Of a stretch of 64,000 bases of DNA, positions 34,007 to 49,620 are shown piece by piece. Under the pieces are notes generated by a model. The model was not told where the DNA came from. It ran no database searches and saw nothing but the letters and a program-made list of their open reading frames with translations. A program made the translations under genes and the position numbers. Each line of letters starts with the position of its first letter. Within the stretch, counting starts at the first letter, position 1. The DNA comes from Acanthochlamys bracteata (Eukaryota; Streptophyta; Magnoliopsida; Pandanales; Velloziaceae), in the NCBI GenBank assembly GCA_019914995.1, contig CM034133.1:6838495-6902494 (forward strand), read 5' to 3'.

Positions 34007-34269
34007 TAGATTAGAACTTGGCATAAAATTACTAAAAGGTCCTCTCGTTCAAGGCGTATTGACGGATGTGATGCATATTGACCATAGTGACTCACTACGG
34101 CTGGCACGCATTGACCGACTATAAAAGATTTCGAATAAGTGTAGATTTAGAAAATTACTAGTAGATGTCTATCTATATAAATAAACAAACAATAAAACTA
34201 AACTCAGTTTACATATAGTAAAAATCTATTAGACAAAGTTGGTGAGAAATGCACAAATGGGTTATTAGT

Positions 34270-34596
34270 ATAGGTCGAGTCTTCAACCAAAAATAATTGG
34301 TCAACTACTAATGAGTTATCATCTAGTATATATGAGCACATACATATTCATACATCTATCCAATCTGATACTATTAAAGAGCGTGAGTTATTAAGCACAC
34401 CAAACTAAAGCCTATTTTTGCTCATCCCAATGCGATTTACTGACGACCTTAAAAGCTAATTTTTTTTTATCTGGGCACCAAACTAGTCCTCTAAGCTACT
34501 AATCTAAATATAGTACACCAAACTAGCACGTATTTTATTGGACCCTCTTGGCCGTTCATGCTACTAGTCCGAATGTACCATAATTTGGAGAACTAA
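34270..34596 (-). repeat. LTR-like repeat, copy 1
   Basis: Homologous over its length to 38259-38524 and 41812-42110: AATAATTGGTCAACTA, GAGCACATACATATTCAT, ACTATTAAAGAGCGTGAGTT, CTACTAATCTAAATATAGTA, AATTTGGAG. Strongly diverged. It is either the downstream LTR of the decayed Copia element or a separate solo insertion. Confidence 0.6.
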
Positions 34597-34599
34597 TAA

Positions 34600-37065
34600 T
34601 CTCCCTGAATAACACACCGGATGACTTCACCCATAGGGGGATGGGAGTGGGTTGAGTTAAGTTGATTAAATTTAAAACAATAACTTTTTTTCAAAAACTA
34701 GAGCTATATAGTAGGCTACACTGCGTACTTTTTTCCTACATTAAAAGATGTTAGTATGATACATCAAAATAGAGAATAGTTAAATCACAAGAGGGCACAA
34801 CAATTTTGATGTGGTTTGGCAAGCTTAATCATGCCCACGTCCATGACATATATAAGCCTACAAGTCAATCCACTATCATTTGCCAATGATATAACTGAGA
34901 CTTGATTCTCTGCCAAACACCTATAACTCAATCTGAGTTTCCTCGTAAGGGCAACTCAATGAGAACTCTTGGCACTCTATCCCTCATAGGTCTACAACCC
35001 CCATAAAGCTTGGCTAATTCTTTGTGAACAACTTAGATAAGCTAAGCCTAAACTATCTAAAATTCTGAAAACTCATAGGTTTCTGATTATAGGATTTTAA
35101 CAGGATTACAACAAGTAACCAATCAATTACAAGGCTCCAACCCTAGAAACAATAAGAAATAACTCGGCGAAGAAAACATGAAAGGATCACAAAAACCAGC
35201 TAAGAAAACTCGTTGACAAGCTCAATTCACGTTTCTGCAAGACGCTCACTATTAGCAATTAATTGTCATGTATTGTCTCTTGTTCTCATTTATTTTTTGT
35301 TATTGATGCAACACCTCTTGTATCTGTTGTACTCTTTCTTGAATATGCAACGTTAAAAATAGGTTGAATGGCTCGGATTTGATCACTTCAATACTGGAAA
35401 GATGTCATAATCAAGAGTATTACTTTTTGAGCTGATCTATTCAATTCGAATTTTGAATTTTGTACTAATCGGACCTTATTCTTCATTGCATATGCATAAT
35501 CTTGAGCTTTCATATCAGTTCTGCAGGAAATAGATGACCATTTAAAAGCTTCAAATAATCCAAATCAATTCAAATATGACTCTGAACTCAATCGGCGGCT
35601 CATGATCTGTCTGTCGCCAGCCATCTTTCCTGATATGTACTTCATTACTGCTTGTTTTCTCTCACAAATGTGGTATATATACTTTGACATAACGACTACA
35701 TACTGCAAAATATCTACCTCCAATAGAGTGAGTGCATTAAGAGAAAGCGAATTCAAAATTTTAATGTGTTGTCTGATTCTCCCCAATCTAAAGCAGCAAC
35801 TTTCTTAATTTTTCCTGTCTTTTTTACCTCATAATATTTGCTCACATATGGTATGCAATAACTTTGATGTGTCCTCTTTAAAGTACAAAAAAGTGATGTC
35901 CAATCGGATATTGAGGTGAGTGAAATTGAGCTCCAAACGTGATGATCGATTAGTAATCCAGCATTCTGAGAAGAGTTTATCTTTGGTTGGATTCCTTTGT
36001 CTTTTGTTTTAACAAGAAATTTGCATAAATATCCTCCTGCAATATTGTATGACTGATTGCGACTTTACAATGTCAAGAAATTTTGGTTAAACTAATAGAA
36101 GAGAGAGCTTCAAATCTGATTAGCAACTTTCTAAGTGTGACAAGATCATATTTTTCTTCCTTCTTTGCACCTTGATTTCTAACGAATATCCATTAGGAAA
36201 TTTGGTGTGGATTTGTAGTAATTTTGTCATTTAACATGTCCTCCAATATGACTTTGAATTGCCTCCAAAATCTAGTCAAAATATTTTCTGAACTTTCCTT
36301 ATAAAGTAGCTAAGAATCTGAACACTTGGCCACTAGAATTCCTTCTAAGGCTGATTGGGATGCCATCTTTCAACGCGTCTCCAGCATGATTTCCAGTGTG
36401 GATTGTAATATAATAAACTTGATCATATAGTTTTCATGACTCTTAACAAGTTGCCAAAGGTCAAGGTTTCAATCAGCTTCCTTGAATGCACACAAATTCA
36501 AACAGAACGTGGCTAACTGATAAGCTTTTTGTTTGTCCAAAAAGCTCAAACAATCAACGTATCAATTTCATATCTATTGTGAATTTTCTTGATTGATTAA
36601 ATGCGTCCTTGACTCAATCTTTTTATAGATTCGTTTATGCATGACGGAGTATGACTGAAGTAAAAATTAGGATCAAACCACACAATCATATTGAAAAGTA
36701 TAATGCAAAACACCTTCATAGTCATGTTCCGGTATGTGAGTCTCATTTCAAATTTTCCGTGCCTGAGTCATACTAGATGAACGTGAACAAGAGAAAACCA
36801 TATCTTTTATCATAAAATCAAAAGGAATCACAAGAATTTCCACCTTTTTTATGATGAGAAAACCATATAAAGAACTATTATTGTCCGGTAAATTAAGGTG
36901 TGAACATTCTTCTTTCAATTTTTCTTCAAGGAATTCTGAGAAATAGTTTTGTCCGCATCACAACAACAATTTCAGAAATAATTCTCCCCATTGATCTTCT
37001 ACCATCTATCATCTTCTCTCCCTTTACATTTGCGATCCTGCTAATAATTCTCAGAATTCTTGTCC
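34600..37065 (-). pseudogene. Decayed Sirevirus-type LTR and 3' region
   Basis: ATAGGGGGATGGGAGTGGGTTGAGTTAAG and TGATGTGGTTTGGCAAGCTT match in order the LTR of the 14.9-25.1 kb element (GAGGGGTGAATTGAGTTAGT, ACGTGGTTCGGCAAAACTC). Near 36,840 and 37,060, CCTTTTTTATGATGAG and CCCCTTTTTTGGCATCA correspond to its repeated polypurine tracts. The stretch is much longer than that LTR, so other insertions may be hidden in it. Confidence 0.5.
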
Positions 37066-37379
37066 CCTTTTTTGGCATCACAAAAGGTTGTTATAACATC
37101 GTCGAAGCATAATATTTCGTACCATATCAAAACAAGCATTACTAGTCATCAAAGTTCTATTTTATTGAAAATTTCAACTACATAAGAGCATTAATCATAA
37201 ACTACCATTTTTCTAAAACTCAAAAAATTATAAACAATTATTCAAAATACAAATTTTACAAATAACACAAACCAAACTCATTGCAATTTTTGATAAGTAA
37301 TTAGTATGCAATTTCATAAAATATAAGCATGCTGATTCTTAGTAATTATATTATGCAAACATATATAGCTACAGTCTAT

Positions 37380-40300
37380 ATGCTCACACATAAAGTAATA
37401 TCTTAATTCATTGTGCTTTGCACATGAATGTTGAATAGAATTTTTAGATAATTTAATTGCATTAGTGTTATCACAAAAGTCTAGGAGTTAACGGTTTGAT
37501 CCATAGTACTTGTGTAGAGCAACTTCCTGTACCGACATATTCTGCTTTAGCTGTAGTTAGAGCTTCAGAAGACTACTTCTTTGAACACCAATAGATGACG
37601 CAGCCTCCTAATAGTATGTATTGCCAATACTCTTTTAAGTCTAACATACAACCAGCAAATTTCTATCAGTATAAGAAACTAAATCAAATTGACAACCTTT
37701 TGGATTGAGCAAGCCATGATTTTTAGTTTTTGAAAGGTATCTAAAGTTTTTTTAGCGGCAATTAAATGTGATTCTTATATGAGCACTTTGATATCTAGCA
37801 CATCAGCAAATGCTAAATTAGATATCGAGTCTACCAGCAATAAGCTATAGGAAGGAGCCAGTCGTACCTCTATAGCATCTGATCTACTACCTTATCTTAC
37901 CTCCCAATACTTTAGTTGTTGTTAACATTGGATTACTTACACTATGTCTTCTAGTTTATACTTTTTGAATAAGTCCTTGATTCACTTCTCTTGAATAATG
38001 AAAATTTCTTATTCCGATAGTTTGATTTGTAATCCAAGGAATTAGTAGACTTCATCCATTATGCTTATTTCAATCTCTCTTTCCATCAACTTCTCAAACA
38101 ACTTGGTTAAAGATTTATTAGTAGCAACAAACATAATGCCATCAACGTAGTGCGTGCTTTGGAAAGCTTAAAAAACTAGTCAGATAAATTTGGATTTTCG
38201 AAGCTAGGTGGTTGTTTAACAAAAGCTTCTTCTTATGAAACAATTTAGAAAAGTACTTTGTAGGATCGGATCCCCATACTAAAAGAATTGATCAATCTCT
38301 TAGAGAGTAGCATCTTCCACTTATAAGCACATACTCATTACAGCACCCAGCTAATATGGGACTATTAAAGGGCGTGGGCTGTTAAGCCCACCAATCATGA
38401 TCCATTTGTCTAACTTAAGACGAGTTGCTGGTCCACTTCCAAGTTAGATAGCACGTTTTTCACTTGGGCCCTCCAAGCCCTATACGCTACTAATCTGAGC
38501 GTAGCCTAACTTGGAGGCCCAACATACTTTAACATCCATTTGAACTTCATAAAACAATCAAAAGAAAACAACAAACAAGTAGCTTCAAGATGAGCAAGCA
38601 GCAAAGGTGCATAAGTTTCATCAAAACTAATTCCTTTTTCTTAATAATATTTTGAACTACGAGCCTAGCTTTATTTGTAGTTATATTACTATTTGCATCC
38701 ATTTTGTTATGAAACAGTCATTTAGTTCTAATTATTATTTTTTATTTAGGCTTAGGAATAGTTGTCAAATACTATTTCTTTCAAACTAATTAAACTACTC
38801 TTGCATAGCAATTATCAAACAATCATCAACTAATGCATATTTAATACATTTAGGCTCCACCTAGAAAATGAGAGCAGAGTCTTCAATGGGTTACCTACTA
38901 TTTGCGATCTTTTTCTTACCCCTTCCTTGACATTACCTATTATGTTTTGTTGAGGGTGACTAGACTTGTATTTTGTGTACTGTTTAATATTACTTCATGT
39001 TGTTCTTGGTTTGATTTGTGGATCAGGTTATGGTTGAGGCTCAATCAACTAAAGAGGAACTACTTTTGGTACCAGTTTAGTTGGTAGTAGTCTACTGGTT
39101 CATACATATCCCCTTCCTCTTAAGCATTTTCTATACTTGCATCACTAACTAAAAGTTCCTTGGCATTGAATTAGTTTCATAAAAGAACTACCTAAATTGA
39201 TTCTTCTAGCGATAAAGTCCTTTTATCAAAAACTATATATGCTTTGGAATAATTAGAATATCCAAGCAAAATAAGTTCATCATTTATAATATCTAATTTA
39301 CCAATATTTTCTTTTTACCATTAATTAACCCAAAATATTTGCATCCAAAAGATTTAAAATAACTAATGCTAGGTTTCGTAGCTTTAAACAACAACTCATA
39401 TGGGGTCCTTTTAAAAATTGGTCTTATTTGCACACAATCAAAGTTATATCGTGTGCAGTTTTACCGCTTTAGCTCAAAAATATTTTGGTAAAATTTGTTC
39501 AACAACATTGCTATCGAAACCTTCAAGACAAGTAAAATTTATATTACCTTCTCGGTTCCCATGAAGGATTTTTTCAGAGTATTTGTTGATGACTGAACAT
39601 GTATTTTTCTTGAAGATAGGATCCATTGCAGCATCAGAGAATTGACTTATGCTAACAAGGTCGTGTTTCAAACCCTACACAAACAAAACATTGCCAATGC
39701 TGAAAGAATTCTCCTTACTGATATTACCTATTCGATCACTTTGCACTTGCTGTTGTCTCCGAGTGTACCGCTGCCTCCTTGGTATGCTTGTATTTGGATA
39801 AAGTTCTTAGCATATCCAACCACGTGCCTAGAATGACCACTATCAAGATGCCACTTTGATGTCCAGAGGTTGGTGCCGAAAGACCTACATACAAAAATAT
39901 TATAGCTATAGATACCCAAATTACTTTGGGTCCTTTTGAATAGCTGGTCAAATGGTCCCTTAAGTGTTTAAATTCTATTTCATTATATTTTACCAACAAC
40001 ACTTTATAGTATGGTCCCTTTTATTGTATGATAACGAAATCACAAATGATGTGCAAGATTTGCATACCATTCTAAAATCTTTGCTGCTTTTTTTTTTCAA
40101 GTTAGGGTAGTAACCAATGCTTTCTTTTCTAAAATTCCTTTGTGTGTGCCAAGCACTATATTAGGCCTTTCTTTACCTCTAACAAACTTAGCAAGTGACG
40201 CATTCAAATTAATGAATTTTTCAGTCATTTCCAATTGGTTTTCTACAGGCATTCGTTTTTGTTCGGAGTTTTTCATTGCTATCAAGCACTTCATCTTATA

Positions 40301-41811
40301 GCTTAGTGAGTTTTATGTTTTGTGATTTAGGCTTTCATTCCAACATGCAATTTGTGAGATTCAGCATTCAGTTCTTAAAATTAGTATGCAAAAGATTTTC
40401 AGAACCACTCATAGTTAGAGAAGCATTCTTACTCTAGGAATTGTTTTCTTTGATTAGCTTTACATTTTCTTTCTTACTATCATGCAAGCTTTTCTTACTA
40501 ATTTATGCAATCCTTTAACTCTTTATTTCTCATATAATTTAGCTGCTGAGAGTAATGCGATTACATTTGAATACTTTAGGAGAAAAATGGGCTAGACCAC
40601 AATTAACTTGGTCTAGAGTGATGGTGAAGGATTTAGAAGAATTGAATATTTTACTGATTCTGGTTTATGACGAATGGAATGGAGAAAATGAATTTATATA
40701 GTCGGTCCCACTCAAGTGATATAAACACTTGTTGTTGTATATAATTCTGCAAATGCATCAGACATCTCCTCAAATAAAAATCTAAGTTAGAATCATGTAT
40801 CTCATTGTCGGTTTCATCTTTTGCCATGAAACAAATATTTGTTGCTTTGGATTCTATCTCACTTTCCTTGGGAGTTTCAACCTCATCACTCTAATTGACC
40901 ATTGCATTCTTCCTTTTAGGGTTTTCTTTTTGCTATTCAGCAGCAAAGGACATTCATTTAAAAAATGACCTAGTTTGATGTAATTGAAGCAATTTGTGTC
41001 TTGGTTGCTTTCACTTTTGCTATCTAGTTTCATTTCAATTCCTTTCTTCTATGTCTTCTCTTTATCTTATTGCGCTTTAGTAAGCTTTTGAATTTCCTAT
41101 CAAGCAATATAATATTATCTTCACCAGAATATGATGAAGAAGAGGAACTTACCAAGTTTGCTGATTTTTAACGTATGTGCATGTGGTTCTTCTTCATGCT
41201 TTTTTAGCGATAATTCTTTTGCTACAAGCTTTCGTATTAGCTCATCTAGCATCATAGTAATTCATGATTCTCTTCTATAACATCGACCTTTGAGCTATAT
41301 GATGGAAGAAAGGCTCACATGATCTCTATTTGAGTTCTTCATTTCTAAAATCTTTACTAAGGTTCCTCAATGGGTTGATGATGTTCGTGAACCTCATGTA
41401 CAACTGTGTTATGGCCTCTCCTTTTTCCATTCTAAAATTTTCACATACGTCTCCTTCACTTGAGTTGGTCCTTCATACGTCATAGTTATTTATTCCAAAT
41501 TTTCTTTGCTATAAAAACAAAGCATAGTATAATAAATTTGTGGTACGAACAGTAAGTGAGATTGAATTTTTTTTTCATTGTCATTTTATTATGAAGTAGC
41601 TTTGAGAACGGTTACGCCATTTGCATCAAGCTTTATTGATGTTAGTTGTCCGTTTTGAATGATGTTCCACGGTAGATAATTTTGTGCTTTCCAGTAACCA
41701 TAGGTTGGTGATCGAAAAAGGTGAACGATTAGATCATCTTCTTTCGAATGCAACTTGAACCATACGCACTATATTAATCTTTTACATATAGGATGCTCTG
41801 ATACCAAATTA
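37380..41811 (-). pseudogene. Second Sirevirus-like Copia element, heavily decayed
   Basis: Nucleotide-level homology to the 18.7-23.9 kb element in the same order. RNase H is at 37,390-37,640 (plus TGTGCTTTGCACATGAATGTTGAATAG). RT lies at 37,700-38,760, interrupted by the solo LTR at 38,259. IN remnants are at 39,180-39,480. The protease region is at 39,474-39,919 (HLDSGHSRHVVG, where the catalytic D-S-G is still readable, and KHDLVSISQFSD). gag lies at 40,100-41,760. A perfect tRNA-Met primer site TGGTATCAGAGC is at 41795-41806 (minus). Every frame is broken and the copy looks older than the one at 14.9 kb. Confidence 0.82.
38259..38524. mobile_element. Solo LTR (TRIM-sized) inside decayed pol
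   Basis: TGTAGGATCGGATCC...GGAGGCCCAACA, 266 bp, flanked by perfect 5-bp duplications TACTT (38254-38258, 38525-38529). It interrupts the RT region of the second Copia element. The same repeat occurs at 34,270 and 41,812. With only TG/CA ends and a duplication, it is best read as a solo LTR of a small non-autonomous LTR family. Confidence 0.85.
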
Positions 41812-42110
41812 TAGAATCGAATTTTCAAAATAAAATAATTAGTCAATCATTTACAAAAAAACATCTCTCGCTTATAAGCATTCTTTTATCCAAACTCTCA
41901 ATTATTGTGACACTATTAACTAACATAGGTTGTTAAATCCACCAAGATAGGATCCAATTTTGTCCATTTACAAGTTAGCATATTTTTATTTGAATTTCTA
42001 TACTAATTGGTGCATAACCCATTAGGCTATTCTGTACTTTATATGAGCCCACTTGGCTCTCCCCATTAGTAGTATGAGTGTAGTCTAATTTTGAGGTCTA
42101 ATAAATAAAT
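41812..42110 (-). repeat. LTR-like repeat, copy 3, abutting the Copia primer site
   Basis: Begins TATAGAATCGAATTTTC (compare TGTAGGATCGGATCCCC of the solo LTR), continues AATAATTAGTCAATCATTTAC and CTTATAAGCATTC, and ends near GTGTAGTCTAATTTTGAGG. It starts five bases after the primer site of the second Copia element, the position expected of that element's own 5' LTR. Confidence 0.65.
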
Positions 42111-43012
42111 TACACTAATATATAACGTGCAACCCTATGTGACTCTGTATTTGGGTTCAATAAGTTCCATAGCATAGTATCTCAAATGAAAACCTATATG
42201 ATTCGAACGTGACCGGCAACCATGCATCAGTGCAACAAACATATGACCACAAAGGTCGAATTTGGGTTCAATAATATAGGTCACACTGGTCACAATTTTG
42301 AATATGTTTTTTAAAAGATTTTCAAATAAACTCTCTCACTAAAATTAGACTTGGTTCACCGGTCGACTACAATAGTTTTAAAATTTTCAAAAAATTAATT
42401 TTATTAAAATTGTGTGACTTTTTGTTATCCTATATATGATCTTAATACATATTAATAATGATTTATAAATGTAATCAAATATCTATCATATTTTCTGAAT
42501 CAATATTGTTCAAAATCTTTTAGTAATGTAATAAAAATCCACACAATAACTTGACAAATATCAATTTTGAGTATCAGAAATTTCACCTTAAAGCTAAAAA
42601 CTAAATTGATCATATTTAGACCTTTTCTCACCCAAATGTGATTAAAAAAATAAATTTTAATAAAATAATGTAAGAAAACAAACTAAGTAGGATCTAGCCT
42701 ATTTAATCAAATCATGCAACAAGAAAATGTGCCACATCAGACTTGTTCACAAGACAGACAACAAATATCATATAAGCAGTCGTAAGAAAACAAGCTTGAA
42801 TTGTTCAGGCTTTGAAGATCTAATTTGTTCTACTCTCTTCATAAAACCAGGCAGTCAAAACCAGTGTTATCATGTTGTTCTACTCTCAAATTCACAAATA
42901 TGCACTGAATGCAAAATATTAAAGAATCCCATCGGGTTCAAGCAAAATTTTTAAACTGCCACTAGCAACATGATAATCCTGCTTTACTAATCAAAGGAGC
43001 ACCTAGAAATAA
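42111..43012 (-). other. RPS4 3' flank
   Basis: The 3' UTR of RPS4 should occupy the right part (about 42,700-43,012). The left part is AT-rich intergenic DNA with no recognisable feature. Confidence 0.5.
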
Positions 43013-45281
<2,269 letters not shown>

Positions 45282-45437
45282 CTTGACTTAGATCGCCGGC
45301 TTCGCTACCTCCCTCTTCTTCTAATCACTCTCGTTTTAGTTCTGCCGCCGGGAGAATTACTACTGCTACCAAGAGAGTAAACTTTTGGCACTCGTAGGAG
45401 TTATAAGGGTTAGGTTTACGATATGCCACAAATTGCT
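45282..45437 (-). promoter_or_regulatory. RPS4 5' leader and promoter with telo-box-like motif
   Basis: The minus strand carries AAACCTAACCCTTATAA at about 45,402-45,418, a variant telo-box (AAACCCTAA) cluster. Downstream is a pyrimidine-rich leader (CTCCCTCTTCTTCTAATC near 45,310-45,330) typical of translation-regulated ribosomal-protein mRNAs. Confidence 0.6.
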
Positions 45438-45445
45438 ATAACGCC

Positions 45446-46274
45446 TGAGAAGGCAATTTTGATTCGTGAGTCGATCTTGAATCGATCCATTTATTAATCG
45501 GATCAAATTTATTCAATTTTAATTTAACCTATAAATTTATGTAAATCAAAATTATCTAATTTTAACCTAACTTATTAATAATTGGGTCAAATTCGGATCA
45601 ACCCACTTAGTAATTAAAATTATTAATTTATAATTCTATATTTTTAAAATTTAGCGAAATTATAAAATTAGTTATAATGAAAGTGCACGATATTTTTAAT
45701 AACGAGATATAGTTAATGTCTGTCAAATATGCATTCTTTAGTATCTTCATCGGTTCTTAAAATATCCAAAAAATTTTATTTTTATTTTTTGAATGTATGT
45801 GGTGACAGCTGAAATTTTATGATTATAAATATATACTAATAATTTCAATAGAAAATTTGATAAACATAGCTAGCTAATAAAATTTGTTAAAAATTTTTAT
45901 ACAAAATTCAAATTCGTCATTATAGAAACACCTACATAGTAATATATTCGATAATATTATAATTCTCATCTTACACTATTGTACTAAGATATAAAAATAA
46001 CGATTAATTATAAATACCATATAATTTAATAATTTATAAATTACTATTATCGATTATTTTTTTGCCAATATTTTAATATACGAAAAAGAAAAATCAAATA
46101 TTATTTCTTCAAGATATGATAATTCGGGTTGGTGGGTCAATTTTGATTTAACTCGGATCGACCTATTTAATAACCGGATCAAATTCGTTCAACTCTAACC
46201 CGACCCATATATTTATACGGGTAATATTTATTCGGGTCGCGTTTTCGGATCGGATCATATATTGCCACTCTTAA
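45446..46274. mobile_element. hAT-type MITE with perfect 8-bp duplication
   Basis: The ends TGAGAAGGCAAT and, inverted, TTAAGAGTGGCAAT are flanked by ATAACGCC on both sides (45438-45445, 46275-46282). An 8-bp duplication is the hAT signature. Subterminal GACCCGA/TCGGATC repeats are shared with the MITE at 62,964-63,457. It lies about 30 bases upstream of the telo-box region of RPS4 and so replaced its distal promoter context. Confidence 0.82.
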
Positions 46275-46282
46275 ATAACGCC

Positions 46283-47706
46283 CACTCAAGTTAAATTTCT
46301 ATTGTGAGAGATAAAAGAAAGATCGCAGCCGTTCAATCAAATCGGACGGTTTGTTGCAAGTAATTGCGTGGTTGTTTATCGAGCCGCCCAAAGAAGGTTT
46401 GACTCTCACTAATGACGGAAAGAATTTTCTTTTTCTAGACTAGTGACTATTGAAAATTGTATTATATACGACAATATAGATATAGTAGTCAAATGCAATC
46501 TCGACATCCACTCTGAAATATTATCAGATCAATAGATCACTGATTAATCTGGAGGATCACTGAGTTGACCCATTGGATCAAATTGGGCAAATACTTGCAC
46601 TCACATATTTCATCGAACATTTTGAGTACATCATCAAACTTTCATATGTCAACAACATAATGATATACTTGTACAATGCTACACAATGAACTAAACTTCA
46701 ACTCAAATCCTGTGAATTGAACCAAAAACAAAAGAAAGAACAACATCTTGTAGAATCGAGAATCATTATGCATGCTTTGGAACAAAATCAGTAATCATAA
46801 GATAGAGATTTCCTACGGCAATAAAAAATTACACATAAAAATGTTCAAGCTAAACATCTTTGCCCTTAAGAGGAACATACTCAACAAGATAAACTTAAGG
46901 AAGATCAACCAAGCTCAATTGACCAATACTGTTACACAATATGCCTCCAGCTATCTACGTCTCGTATTTTATCTAAAAAGGAATTTGAATTTTATTATAA
47001 TTATTTGAGTTGCATTAGAAAAGTAGTATTTGCTTTATGCAGTTAAGAGTTCTATTTTATATGGTAAGAGATTAGAATTAATTGTTTAGGTTGTGTTAAA
47101 GTTCTAACCTTAATAGAATTGTAGTAGAGCTAAAACTTTACTTATAAGTTTTAGCTATAAATAAAAATGCTTGGCACCTCATGCATGCATGGAAGAACAA
47201 TTTAATTACTTATTTTATTCTAATTTTATCTTTAATTTTTTAGTCATCTAGCATTAGAATAATTTCACGATTCACATGATTCCGAATCGTAATAAATACT
47301 CTCATGGTGATGAGATTTACAAAAACACAATTTGCATCACAAGCGCTAAAATATCAGTTCGGTTTGCAATCCAAGCAACATCAATTCGTATCCGGTCCTC
47401 ACCACTCGAACACCAAACCGATGTCTCCCTTCGTCAACAACAAGCTTCCTGAATGCAAGCTCAACTAAGAAAAACATGCAAGCTTCCTGAATCCAAGCTT
47501 TCTTTTGATTAAAGCTTTACTCTTCCTCATTGTTGCAATACTGCAATCTGTCTATTAACACTCTCGCAACACGTCAGATGCCAAAACATAATGTAAACCG
47601 TTCAAACGAGATAGCCCGACCGCAAAATAATTACTAAGATAGCAGCAAAGGTTCCCGGTTTGAAAACCAAAATGATAACCAAGATAGAAAGAATTGTTTC
47701 CTATTA
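46283..47706. other. Unassigned intergenic DNA
   Basis: No element ends or exons could be supported. A 78-codon AT-rich open frame at 46,772-47,008 has no recognisable motif. Confidence 0.4.
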
Positions 47707-47719
47707 TAACTGAAGACAA

Positions 47720-48045
47720 TCATAAACATTCATAGAAAGGTAATCGTAAGACACGCCAAACTTTCAGAACAACAGAAATGACCATCCGAAAATTCAAATC
47801 TTTAGGCAGGAATATTGACACAACAGGACACACAACCACAGAAGCCGATAAGAGTGAGAAGACCAGAAGCGCAATGAGGTAAATCATTTCGAATATGAAG
47901 AAAGGACTATTCACTAGTGAGACGATGAAGGAGGATTTGCTTACAGCGGCTGCCCTCAGGAGCGACATCGAGGCGACTTCGTTGCGAATGATTTTGGTGA
48001 AGAGTATATTGGAGATTGCGATGTGGCCAAAGAAGAGAAGGGAGA
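47720..48045 (-). pseudogene. Fragment of a plant multi-pass membrane protein gene
   Basis: The minus frame reads LTLSLILLLSLLFFGHIAIS, ILFTKIIRNEVASMSLL, YLIALLVFSLLSASVVV and VISVVLKVWRVLRL, with at least two hydrophobic spans. This matches the N-terminal half of a plant integral membrane family (At4g19950/At5g44860-like, annotated in places as 'polyadenylate-binding protein 1-B-binding protein') from memory. A stop sits directly upstream of the first span and the frame ends at 47,720 after FYECL, so both termini are missing. It is likely a pseudogene fragment, but a first exon joined by splicing cannot be excluded. Confidence 0.5.
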
Positions 48046-48466
48046 GAAGGAGAATTAGGGAGAGTGTTAATTAGGTGAAGAGACACCGAAATGACCTGCT
48101 GACATGGCGACTTGGTCTGAAATCGTGCCTGGATTACTGGTTGTGAGTTGACTCAATTAGTCCAAACCGAGTTTAACTACTACGCATCTAAATATTTTAT
48201 ATATAGTACGGCATATAAGTATAATATTTATAGAATAATCTACGATTTTGGAAAAAATTTATAATTTTGTACCATTCCATTTTACTCATAATGTTATACT
48301 AATGAATTTTAAGAGTATATAACACATTCCGTAGAAATATACTATTGTTTTCATTGGTGAAATATAAACTTACATATAAATGATAAAGCTATATGCTACT
48401 AATTGTGTTAGTTTATATTTAGATAATGTATATACTGATAGAAAATTATATTGTTATAAGTCTAAA

Positions 48467-48590
48467 ATATATACATATATATATATATATATACAACGAT
48501 ATATATATACATATACATATATACATAGATATATATATATAGATATACATAGATATAAATATATATACATAGATATACGTATATATATAT
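48467..48590. repeat. (TA)n-rich tract
   Basis: TATATA/TACATA/TAGATA mixture directly left of the long-TIR element. Open frames here (IYIYIY) are spurious. Confidence 0.95.
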
Positions 48591-49085
48591 GGGGAGGGAT
48601 AAAGGCACTCCCTCCCTTGTAGACACTCCAAGGCACTCCCATGTGTGCGGCCAGAATTGCATCTCGTATTTGTTAATCTATCTCTTACACGCTATCGGTT
48701 TGATGAATTTTACTTCGTCCGAATTTTTTTTATCAAACCGAAATCTCACAACTCGCACAGTACGGTATTGACACATTTACGTATTCTCTCACTTCTTTTT
48801 TTTTAAACAATTTCATTAACTCTTAGTTAATCTTATTTAACTTAATTAATTTCACTAATTCTTATTTAACTTAATTCTCTTGTGTTCTTATTTCGCAGCT
48901 TCCCTCTTCGTTCCTGCATCACCTTCCCTCCTCCATCAGCAGCCGACGCTTCGCTCAGGGAAGCAGCCACTCAAAGCCGCCGGCAGTCAAATCTGAGCCT
49001 CCTGACCCGCGGTTCTCTGCTAACAAAAGAACTTCTTAATTTAATCAATTCTCTCTCATTAATAATATTATTAATCTTTTGCTAG
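48591..49085 (+). repeat. Left terminal inverted repeat of the Pack-MULE-like element
   Basis: Pairs with 52,583-53,074. Shared landmarks are GCAGCTTCCCTCTT, GCTTCGCTCAGGGAAGCAGC, CCGCGGTTCTCT and AATAATATTATTAATCTTTT. Confidence 0.9.
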
Positions 49086-49620
49086 TTCCTGTGTGTTTCA
49101 CTTTTTAAACTAGTACATATTTTAATTTCTTCCATTTTTAATCTACCAAGCTTGTTTTCTTCTGCGTTCATTATCCTAGCTCTGGTTTCATTGTTTTTAA
49201 TCGTTCTTCAATATCCAATTCCAGTAGTGTACTAGCTAGTGTACTTCTTTCTTTTTATAGGTTTCTTGTTTTAATTTTGAAGCAATATAATTTGATTGTA
49301 GATTGATGCGCTGTGATTGATCATCATATATATCGATCACGGCAGGTTTAGGTCTCGGAACAACGCATTTCATCCACCACCAGCTTCACCACCACCGTCC
49401 AGACCTCATCTCCAGCAAGCTCACCACTCTTCTACTGCAGCATACTCCGATGATAGTCCTGAAGACAACGATAACTCTTCCGCAGGCGGCATCGGTCCCA
49501 CTAACACCGTTGACGGAGCTGGTCTTGGCGATATGGTTATTCAGTGTCCCCATGGTTGTCCGTCGGCCTCTAAGAATAAACCAACACCAGTGATCATTAC
49601 CCGTGAAAGTGCGAACACTC

